Below the pieces are notes generated by a model. It did not search any database, was not told the origin of the DNA, and saw nothing but the letters and a program-made list of their open reading frames with translations. DNA of 64,000 nucleotides from Oryzias latipes (Eukaryota > Chordata > Actinopteri > Beloniformes > Adrianichthyidae), in assembly GCF_002234675.1 (NCBI RefSeq), contig NC_019876.2, positions 11,281,245 to 11,345,244 on the forward strand, written 5' to 3'. Below, in pieces: positions 50,301-62,300 of this stretch; the stretch's first letter is position 1, and every line of letters begins with the position of its first letter. The position numbers and the translations under genes are program-made.

Positions 50301-53300
50301 ATAGCAAACAATCACTTTATGAGAACAAGATGCTCAACTAAAAGACACAATCTTATGGACACACGTATATATATTTTACCAACTGAATTTATCACAAACG
50401 AAACATCTTCAGTGTTCAGTTCACACCAAAAACCTCAAATACTACAATTGACTGTACATGAGAACTGGACTGAGTGACTTCATTCCTGGAAAACCATATT
50501 AAGTAAATTCAGTTGCCATTTTTTTGCAACGGAGATGCCGGCAATGTTGGAGCCAGAAGTCATCAGTGAGCAGCGATTGGTCCAAATCAGTCAGTCATTA
50601 TTTCTATGGCAACTACTGTCACCAGTCAGGAGTGAGCTTGTTGGAAGGCCACACCCCTTCACTTGAAAGTGGGCTTGGGAGAACCCGTCAATCAAAAGAT
50701 TCAAACTTTTAGCATAAGACCACATACTTTTATTGAGGCATCCAATTGGTGAGTTTATAACTTGAATAACTAGTCATAAAGGGAAAAAAAGTGTTTTCTA
50801 GGACATAGTTTCTGCAGGGAAGTTCCTGCAAAATTTGTACAGAGCAACTCACCCCCTTTCCCCCTTCCACTGCTGAGAGCTCTCTGTTTACAGGCACTCT
50901 CACTAGCTAACACCCTCTCACAACCGGAACCTAAGATTATCTGTACAACAAAAATGGCCAGAAATATCAGTGCTATCCAGCTGTACAGATTTGAGCCAAA
51001 TGCCAGCTCAGACCAGGAAAACGAAGACGTACACAGATTTATTAAAAGCAGGGAGCTTGTGGCTTCTATGTCACAAATATGCTCTTTTTCGAACTGCATT
51101 TTTATGTGACTGTTCTTGATTCACAACAATTTGAATAACGAAACAATGCAATTTTGATCTTAATTATTTTTAATATATGTCCTCCATCATCAGAAAAAGA
51201 GCACGTTAAAACACCAAAAAACACAATAAACACAGCAAAACGCAAACAAAATGCAGGTGGACACCAGTTTGGGCGTCGGGTTTAGCTCATGCTGCCACCT
51301 CAGAAGATGAAACACAGAAGAACACACAAAACCAATTTACCGTGACTGTAATAGTGGTAATCTTCTGCAGAAGGCCAAAGGAGAGGAAATAAGGAATAAG
51401 ATTGCAGAGGTCAGATAGGAGAAACCTTTGTGTGTGCAGTTTCTGCAGTTACATAAGGCATGCCTTTATCAGGACAAAAAGGCCTCATACTATAGAACAT
51501 CAGATAATCTTTGACAGTTTAAACACAGATTCTCTGATGATGAGGTTAAACTAAATAAATCGTATTCTGAGCATTTGTTTTATTAAAAAGAACATTTGTC
51601 ATTAATCCATTACCTAAAAGATTTTTTATTCTTTACTATGACATCAATTCCTCTTTTATCAAGATATGGATGAAAATCTTTATTAGTCTTAACGAACAGC
51701 GGCTACATCAAACAGAACCGATGCTGCGATTCTCTGACAGATATGAAAGCAGTAAAACTGTAAGGAAATGTGCTGAGTGAGAAAAGAGATCGTCCAACCT
51801 GTAAAGCCTCTTGAATGTTTCCATTGTAGTCGATGATTTCAGTCGTTCCCTGGTCACCTTTCTGTCCAGGAGGTCCCTAAATAACACAAGAAACACACAG
51901 AAAAAGGCTTTTATTTATTATACAAAAAGCATCATCCCCATAAAAAGGTGTGTTGAGGTTCAAACATTGACTGTGTGTGAGAAGGAAGTATCTGCTGGGT
52001 CCAAGAAGCCAAAATCCCAAAGACTGCTATTGAGTGATAAACAACTATTTGTCAGAATAACCATTCTTTTCTGATACCCCTCTTTAACACGTTGTTGCTA
52101 AATCTTATTTTGTGTTATTTTCATCTGTACAAGTCATTCAACTTGCCTCCAGTGTGGCTCCACTGGTGTGTGAATGTGCATGAATGATCCCGGTGGCGGT
52201 CAGAGGGGCCGTAGGCGCGAACTGGCAGCCACACCTCTGTCAGTCTGCCCCAGGGCAGCTGTGGCTACATCAGTAGCTTACCATCACCAAGTATGAGAGA
52301 GGAGTGAATGAATAATGGACACAATGTAAGCGCTTTGAGTGTCTTGAAAAGCGCAGATAAATCCAATCCATTATTATTATTATTATTATTAAGTTATAAA
52401 CTGGCCAGTCAAATGCCTCAATAGAAGTAGGTGGTCTCACGTCAAACTTTCAAAATGTTGGATTGACAGATTGTCCTGAGCCCACTTTCAAGTGGTAGGG
52501 GTGTGAACTTCCATCAAGAATACTCCTGATTGGCGAGAGTGGTTGCTATAAAAATAGTGACTCACACCGATTTGGACTAATCACTGCTTACTGATAATTT
52601 GTAGTTCCAACACGGCGAAAAACGGCAGCTGAACTGACTTCATTTCATAGCAGGCCATTTTCTACGGTGGACGACACACACCAGGTTTAATTCTCAAAGG
52701 CCGAATCTGAATTGCTTCCCTACTCCTCTGGCTCCTCCCTATTGCTCCAGTTGAAGGGGCATTTGAAGCTGTTGTGATGTTTTTTTTTTATGAGGAGCTG
52801 TAGCGTTATGTGTTTTGTGTTATGTGTTTTCAGAGCGCTGGCAGCCACACGCTAACGTAGATGACTGGCAGCTGTTGATGATGTCATCAAGAGGTAGTAA
52901 CGTCTGAATTTGAAGACTATTTTTTCCATATCTCTCCGTTTAGGGGGGTAAATGTAGGGGTATGGCGAAGCCATAGGGGTAGGGAAGCAATTAGGATTTA
53001 GCCAAACACAGTCAATGAGTGAATATGAAACCCATATTATTTGCTGATGACACAAATATATTCTATTCTACAGACAATCATAGGGAACTTATCAATGTGG
53101 TAAACACAGAGTTAAACAAAATAAAATTATGGATGGATTACAACAAATTATCTTTGAACCTAGATAAAACCAAAGTGATGTCTTTTGGAAACTACAACGC
53201 AAATAATGAGCTCTCAATTGAAATAAATAATGTCTTAATCGAAAGTGTTACAGAAATCAAATTCTTAGGGGTTTTCATCGATGACAAACTAAGTTGGAAG

Positions 53301-56300
53301 CCACACATCAGACACATACAAACTAAAGTCTCAAAAAGTATTTCAATCGTAAATAAATCTAAACATATATTAGGATACAACAGTAGATATTTAATGTACT
53401 GCTCCTTAATACTACCATATTTCATCTACTATATAGACATTTGGGGGAATAATTGTAAGAGCTCACTACATCCTCTCTTTTTACTTAAAAAACGAGACGT
53501 CAGAATTGTACATAAAGCCGGATATCACAGTTCTTAGAAAATAAAGGAGGCTACAAACTGAGGGGATGTAGAAAATTTAAGATCAAACTGATAAGAACCA
53601 CAAAGAAAAGTTTCTGTGTGTCGGTGTGTGGCTCTAAACTTTGGACCGGTTTAAGTGATGTGCTCAAAAAATGTTCAAATATTCAAGAAAAGGTATAAAG
53701 AAACGCATATCTTAGGATATGAAGAAAAGAGGGTTTAAGGATCAACAGGTGTTTGAATAATTCCAAATACATGTGTGAACTTGATTGTGGTGAAATAATC
53801 AAAGCTCTTTTAATTACAACTAATGAGTATTTAATCGTAATGTGCATTAATGATTACTGAAAGGTTTGAATTACAACCAATAAGCTTTGATTTTGTTTAC
53901 TTGATCTGCAATGTGTAGCAATAATTACTGCTTTAATGTGATCATGTGTTCTAATGATAATTATAATTACATATCGGTACCGTTACTGTTTACTGAAATC
54001 ATGAATGAATGTTTTCTGAAGATCATCAATCATTACTAGGCACTGAATTTTGTTACTTGTAGATAATCTTATCTGATCAGAACCGGATTCAAAACACTGT
54101 AAAACTATCAAATGAATGAACTCAGCAGGGGTGGGATTATATAAACTTGCTTCTTCCCACTCCTTTTCAAGCAATAAATCAAGCTCTACTTATACTTTAG
54201 TTAATGATCACTGTATTTAATTAAGCAAATGTGATGTAAGTGACGTTTTTGTTTTGTTTTATATTCTGTCTTTTTAATCTATGCATTTCATCATTTCTGT
54301 AATGAGTTTGATAAATATGTGTAAATTCTTTATTGCTTTGACTACAATGCTTGAAATAAATCAATAAATAAAATCAAATAAATAAATCAAATCAATGAGT
54401 CCAACTGAGTCCAACCCAAATGAAATATCTTAAAAATATTAACTAAAATGCTTGTAAAGTCGTGAAAATGTCTTTCAGTCGCGTACCTTTGGGCCAGCTG
54501 ACCCCAGCTCTCCTTTATCTCCAGTTTCTCCCTAAAGACAAAGCAAACAAAACTTTTATTAACATCCTGAGACCAGTTGGAAGGTAAGTTGGTCAGAATA
54601 GCATACGACCAATTTTTCAAGAAAATTTGGGTAAAAACATTTGACAAAGAGGGGATAAAATATATTTATATGTACTTGTACTTTTTACAGGTGTTGTTAA
54701 ATTTTGGCTTAGAGAATACAGCAAAGTGCTTTTTAATGGAAAACAACTAAAGACCCATTAAAAAAATCTGTTTATGGTGTGTTAAGCACTTTTCTCATGA
54801 TAGAAGACATTAGGAAAAGTAAGTTTAAAATGTTTTTTCTGAGTATTTCTTTATTCAAACTGTTTAATCAGGAGGAGAAAAAAACAACAACAACACACTA
54901 TTTGACAAGACTATAAGACTAAAATGCCACACAGCAACAAGGGGAAGGGGGTGAGGTTGTTCAGCGCCAATAGTCCCGCCCACGACTCAGAGGTGAATTT
55001 CTAATGAACTCGCTGCCGCTTTCCATAAACTATGTCCTAGAAAATGACACGTTTTTGGGATTTGGGCAGAAAAATTGCATAATCATAATTAAAAGACTAC
55101 TGGAAATGCTTTTAAACCGGATCAAAAGATGATTGGAAGGGGTCTTTCAGTAACTACAAAATGTGTAGTGGTAATCCAGGTTCATTGCAAACATCTATTT
55201 GGTCGGTATAACCAGACTTGAGCTCATTTCGTCAGTATTTGCTTAAATAAGGCAATATGAGAAGTATGCTCACCTTTGACCCTTTCAAGCCAGGTGTACC
55301 CGGCTCTCCCTGGGAACCCTGCATGAATCAGCAAAAAACAAAACAAAAAAACAAAACAGAAAAACTATAAAAAAGCTTGTCTACAGTACATGAGTGAGCA
55401 TGGCATGAAAGAAATTTAAAAAATAACTCATAGCCTGCGTTTAATCCAATTTCATCATTTAACTTCAGCACATTTCCAATGCAGCGTAAAAACATCGACC
55501 TCCCACATGTGTTGATGCTCCAACGGGATCAAAACACGTGACGTAGAGCTGCCAGGCACTGGAGAAAGTGTTTATTTGAATTATGTCTCCAACAAAGGCA
55601 GGGTTTCCCTTGTGGAGCCTCTAATAGGATGTGAACCAGCTCTCCAAGTTTAGACTGGAGCTTAAGCTACCTGCAGGATCAGCAGCAGACATAAACACAG
55701 GCAATTTATTTTTATTTGGTTTACTTTACCCTGACTCTGGAGAAAACCTGGACCTCATTCCTGACTTTAATGATTTATCCAAGTTTCTATGGTCAACATG
55801 TAATGTGATTCATTTATCAAGGAATGCATTTTTCTTTCTCAAATCCATGATTCCACTGTGTGTATTTTAGGCTAATAAGCTCTAGATGGCAGCAAAACAA
55901 TGTGGAGGAAGCTTTAAGACAAATTTAACTCAGGTTCTTATTGTAAAGCTTGGCCAGGTTTCAAATTCACTGACCTTTGGTCCAACAGGTCCCAGTTCTC
56001 CTCGTTCACCCTTTCCTGGAGGTCCATGGTCACCTCTCTCACCCTGCGCAGACAGAAGGAAAAACAAAAAGCAGTTCCATAACACAGATGACTTAGCGCT
56101 GCTGTCATGCAGCCTGCAGAAAACTGCTGATCAAGGCTTGTTTTTCGCTTTTCCGTCAGCATAAAAGTTGGAGTCCATCTTCAAAACATCAGGCAGAGCC
56201 TTCAGTTCTTTCAAGGATCTGTGATATGTACATGACAGAGGAGTAGGAAGTGTGCTGACTCAGCAGATTTACGTGGTGGACTGTAGGTATTCATAAAGAA

Positions 56301-59300
56301 TCTGCACAGCGTGTCCTTGCTTTGATGGGTCCTTTAGGAAAGTTTAGGAATATTTCATACAAAACCTTTTGCTTCATTTTTTTTGTCAACAAAAAATTAC
56401 TCAAGGTCAGAAATGTGTTAGAATTCTGTTTTTGTGTTGAGAGTAGTTACTGGATTTTACAAAAAACAGCTTTTACCAATGTGGTTTTAAGGGATTGTAT
56501 TAAACATTTTACAAATTTTTTACTTTTTTCTAGTCATGTTCTCGACTGTGTGGGTCGGGCCTGGGTCGTAAATCTGTATAATCTGTTTTTATCTATTTTC
56601 TATGTAATCGCTTCATGCTCTTTCATCATGTATGTGATGTGTGAATGTTGAAGTATGTGGTAACAGTTTGCAGCTCTGTGGCCCAGAAAAAATTTCCTCT
56701 TTGAAGACAATAAAGTTTACCTTTACCTTTACCTTTTACCTTTAAGGGTCTATAAAATCAAAAATCAAAAAATCAAATCAACTTTTTGAGCTTTTAAGCG
56801 TACGATAATATTGATTCTTCACAAAAACCCCAAAGCGGTATTTTTGATCCATTCAGCATTACTCAATATTCCTCTAAAAACCTGCTCTCTGACCACCAGC
56901 CCCTCCGAACCGACAAAAACAAGCAGGTTCTCACATTGTGACATCACAAAGTGAGGAACAGCCGCTTCCAGGAATAGTCTGTGCTTCCAGCTCCGCCCCC
57001 AGACTAACATAAACACAAACTTTCTCCATGGAGCTAGCGGTGATTGGCTAAACATTTTCCTTCATATGCACATCCCTTTTTGTTGGGATGTTCCGAATTT
57101 CAGGTGTTGTCAGTTTTTGTGGTTGAAACGCAGACACAATGCAGAGGCCGACTCAAGATTGACGTCATGAAGCAAGAAGCAAAAACCAGTGCCTCAGAGA
57201 TCGAGCCGTCTTACTTCCGGGTAGAAAAAACTGTTGTTAAATGAACTACTACTTCATTAAAACAATCGTTCCTTGGTGTGCCAAAGGTATTATCATATGT
57301 ATGGATATAGATTACTCTGAAATACTCTCAAATATTTAAGAAAAGCACGACATAGGCCCTGTAAAGAGAGGCTAAAGAACTCACTTTAGTTCCTGGGAGT
57401 CCTGGAAGCCCTGGCTCTCCTTGGGGGCCGAGGAATCCAGGTTCCCCCTGAAAGAAGCAAAAAAAGTGAGGAGCTGTTACTTTTCCACTGGGTATCTCTG
57501 GCATAATGAGCACTAAATGCATTTACAAGATGCATGGCCAGATATAGTCATAGTGTCAGGCATGCACTCAACTGCTGGTACACTCTTACATGCACATGAC
57601 CACACAGTGGGATGCATGCATACAGTTAAATCAAACACGCTAGCAGCAGTGTGTTGGTTTATCCCTTAGTTGTGTATGTTAACATCTTTCTCTCATGAGC
57701 CTTAATAGTCGACACAACAAACCTTATTAGAAAACTCCCCAGAAAAACCAAGGTGCATGCCACATGAGAAGAAGCTATGACATTTCTGGATTTCTTTCTT
57801 CCACTGATGAGGAGTGACCTTCCAGTTTATATGTTGGGTTGAAGCTGTCCGCCATTTGCATTACATCTGAGTGTGTTACCATCCGCAGCCACAGTTGCCT
57901 GCAGCAACACTGCAGGTGTGATGTACTTTTGATGTCGTAAACCTCTAAACTTGAAATCAGACTCACAGCAAACAATGCAAGAAAGAACAAAGAGCCAGCC
58001 AAGCTTGGGAGCAGGAAGTGCTACGTTAGCAAAAATGTTAGAATCCATACAGGCCTCTTAACTGAAAACAGGAGTGTATAAAGTGTATACAATTTAAAAT
58101 AAAACGTTGTTTTTTTTACAAGGCCATGAAGTTTTCAGGAATGAGAAGCAAAAAAACAAATCAGTAACAAGCATCCACAACATGCCAGGTGGAACATTCT
58201 AGATTGATTAGTTATTTTCAAGCTTTTTGGTCCTAAAATATGTCATTCTGAATTCTTTCCATTATAAATATATGGCAGAATTGCTGCCAGAATCATTTTG
58301 CCTTATCAAGCTTTAGTAAAATTATTTTGTCATATTTCGCACTTGAGGTCGTGTCTGAATTCCCTCACTATATAGTGCATTTGAATCTACAATTCCTAAA
58401 TCCAGTGCCCTCAAAATGACCAGAAGTCTGCCAAACAGATGCTAACTAGCTTTATCCATGTTTGGTGTTTTTTTTTAAACATCAAACATGACATTACCAA
58501 TTTGCTGAAGTAAAAACCTAATAAAGATGAACATTTTACGAAGATTATTTATGAATCCACTGAGTTCTGATGATGAAAACTTAAAGGATTTATAAAAAAT
58601 GAATTTAAATAATTTTTTTTCAAATACAAAATTGTTCAAATGCAGTGCATTGTAGTCTATATTTGCCAAGCTAGTACATCGATGCACACTAGTTTTTTGC
58701 AGAAGCTTCTGGGAAATTTCCAGGAATTGTAGATTCTGACACCCCGACAAAATGGTAAATGCTTAATATAGTCCCCTGAGTAGTGAGTGGTTGGGGACTT
58801 TGAACACCAAAATGCATTGTCTTTGAATGATTCGTCATGAGATAAAAGGTAAATACCGCATTTTCCGCACTATAAGGCGCTCTTTAAAGCATTGATAGTT
58901 TTGATGGCTTATGTAAGGATTAATTCTGGTTGTGTTTACTGATGTCGAGGCGATTTTGAGATTTAAATGGTGCTCTATCAAAATGTCTGTCTGTTTTTTA
59001 ACGCCGCTAACGTGTGGTGAGTTACTGTAACACAGTTACTACAGTCTACCGACAGTGCAACTTATCTTTGTCGTAAAACCAAAAACAGAGCATTCATTGA
59101 CGGTGTGCCTTATGCTGCGGAATACATTGAAAATTAATACTTTTAAAAATCATTCAAGTTTTCATCTTCAGAACACACTGGATTCATAAAAAGGCTTCTT
59201 AAATTTTCATATTTGTTAGGTTTTTACTTCGGCAAATGGGTTACGTCATATTTGGTGTCAAAAAAAAGGAGTGAGGACGTGTTTCTTACAATTCAGGGCA

Positions 59301-62300
59301 CCGGATAGTCCTACACTAGATTTAGTCTTTTAGGGCTTAGGGACTAGTGAGGGACATCAGAGTCTCATTTTAGTGACATAACCTAGCTAAAGGTGTTTAC
59401 AAAAGACAGCTGATCTTAATCTCAGAATACGTGGATCACCAAAGATACAGCTAAGCCCTGGCCCTTGCTTCAGATGGAAAGCGTGAGTAAGGTTATAAGG
59501 CCTTAAATGAGTCATGACAAATGTCAGCACTCGGATGGGCTGAAGCAAATGGACGGGGACAACACCGGGGGGGAACGACTGGGGACAACAACAACAAATC
59601 AGTTACCTTTATCCCTGGGAGTCCAGGCAGCCCTGGAAGTCCTGGCTCTCCCTACACAGAAGGAGTATGAAACGTTACAGCCAAGCCAGGCTAAGCTGAG
59701 TCGAGCCTCTTTCGGAGGCCGATCGGGGGGTATTTTCTGACTCTAAACGGCAGCCTTAGGTCTAAGGGGGGATTTTGTTGACTGCCATTTGTCGATGGTG
59801 AGCATTAGCAGAAGAGACTGCACATGCACGTTCATACCAACTCATGCAGCCATGGCTCAACAGCGTGATTAGTGCTGGTTATAACACCCAAGCCTCCGCA
59901 AAGAGCAATGAAGTTTTAGTTCGATGATTTCAACGGTTCAAGTAAGTGTACGGCCCTTATTTTGATGAAGCTACAATGGCACTGAGATCATTAGAGTTTG
60001 GCAACATTTGAAGTCCAACAGTCGTTGGACTACTTCACTGTTACCGAACACAGGACACTGTCAAGTTGAAAACTCCATGTTCCTATTACCATAAAAAGGT
60101 CAGGCCCTTCCTTAAAGTCTGTATGGGACCTCTAAAATAAAAATGACTTGGAATAATTTAATGCTCAATTAAGATGATTATATTTATGGCTTTTTAAAAA
60201 AAACTGATTTGTGCTGCACCAGTGTGATCAACTTTTACGGCACTCCGAGGATCAGAGAGGAGGCTGTAAATTTACGTTGTGGCTTTTGAGAGCATTGTAA
60301 AATAATGAACTAAAGTCTTTCTTGTGGGCTACGACTTTACCAACACTTATTGAACACGGTCCAAGGGTAAAATTTCTGACGAGGAACAACAAAATCTTGC
60401 AGGGCCCCAAGTCCCATCAGGACCAGAAAGACAATTTGGAAGCGTATCAGCATAAGCAGGATGGATGTGAAAAGAAAAAGTTGATTAAGCAGTCACAGAA
60501 TTAGAGGCCACGTGTGTTTTCCTTGCAGCAAAGGCAGAAGGAGAAAAAACACATTTCCAAAAAAAATACAAAAATTAAAGCCTGTCTGAAACTGGTTCAT
60601 CTGAATGGAGAAAAAGGAAGCCAAATTAATGAGGTGCAACACTATGGTCTGAAAATTGGACTGCAGCCTCTGCAAGACTCTGAGTAATTAATGGTGTTCA
60701 CTTTGAGGAATAAAATCAGCTGCTGTGATTGTTTCAGGAGTTTGTACAGCAGGTTGTGGGATTGACCATATCTGCTGCGATGTAACGACACAGTCTAGTA
60801 GAATTTGATATTTATAAAATGGTCTATTATTAAAGAAAAGCAGCAGTTCGACGCCTAACCTTTGTGTAAAAACAGAGTTGGACAAAAAATGGTAAGTTGG
60901 TGTATGATGGCCAAGGAAAGTGTCAGATTCCACTGAGCTCTCCTCTCTGGCCACTTTGCTTCATTTGCCAACAGTGTTGTGTTTTTTTTAATCTTAGAAC
61001 ACACTCTTAGCTTCGTTATTTGGCTATTTTCCTTTATTGCTGAACGCAGCTATTACCTTCTGTCCACTTCTTCCAGGTTCTCCAGGTTCCCCCTGAAACA
61101 CATGCGGAAGGATATTAAGCATCAGTTATTTTTAGTACTTTGCAATACTATTATTATTTCACATTAATTGTCTAGTTTTATTTCCTTCCAGTTTATTGTT
61201 GCTCGTTTGTTTTTCAACACCCTTTTTTGCATGGCATCCTTGTAATAAATAGCCTAAAATCTTCCTCCTGATTTATCCAAGACTTGACTATTTCAAGTTA
61301 GTTTATTTTGTTTCATATTACATAGTAGAGTTTTGACTTCCGGATTGAAGTCCTATTGAAAAGAAAAGTATTGTTTGCCAGGTGCAGTTCCCCCAGCGAT
61401 CACTAGGGGCTAGTTGGTCCATGTTTACTTTAATAGAATAAAAAGGTTCAATTTAACAACATAAATAAGTGTTATCGGATTAAATCGACATTTTGGTTGC
61501 GATTTTTAAAATTTATTCTTTAAGGTTTATGAAAATTGGATCTTTATTTTGCAATTGCAAAAAAGTACAAGTTTCTGTCTTATGAATCCTTTGATGCTAC
61601 ATTCACTGTGGGCATGTGACCCACGTTCAAGACCGCGCATTTAGCCTATGCTGTTTACAATGGACAAACAGGGAGGGGCTTTTTCTTCTTCTTCTTTTGC
61701 TACTGTTTACCAGCACATCTCATCCATATACAGTTGGAAGAGGCTTGGTGCAAATCTCGTAAATCTTGCTCCACACTTTTTCTTTGACAGTTCTATTGGA
61801 TAAATGAAAGAATTAGTGTTGTATATTTTTGACTGGGCACAAACCGCAATTATTAATTTCTCCTTCATGATACATTTTAAAAAGAGTTGGCACTTCTGTG
61901 AATTAAAAGGGACGCCATCCATATGTCACTACCAAATCAGAGTCCTTGATTAATCAAAGTTTAACCTGGTTTAACTTTGAACACCCGCTGTGCGTACACA
62001 CAGTCAAAAGTGGTCTTGGCTACGCGTGAATGCGAGCGTTTTGAACGCACAAGCCTGAAACATGCATGAACGCAGGTTTGCCTAGAATTTTATTTGGAAG
62101 GACAAACCTTCCTATTTCTGAAAAGGGGAAAAAAAATGGGAGGACAAGGTAGTCTGATGAATTGTGCATCATTTTTTTAAACAACAATGACATACGTACA
62201 TAAATATTTGTCATCACAAATTCAAAATCTTGCCACAGAAGTTTTTAAAACCAACCAGAAGCTTATTTCTGTTGGAACGTTTGACCATTTCACATTCGAA

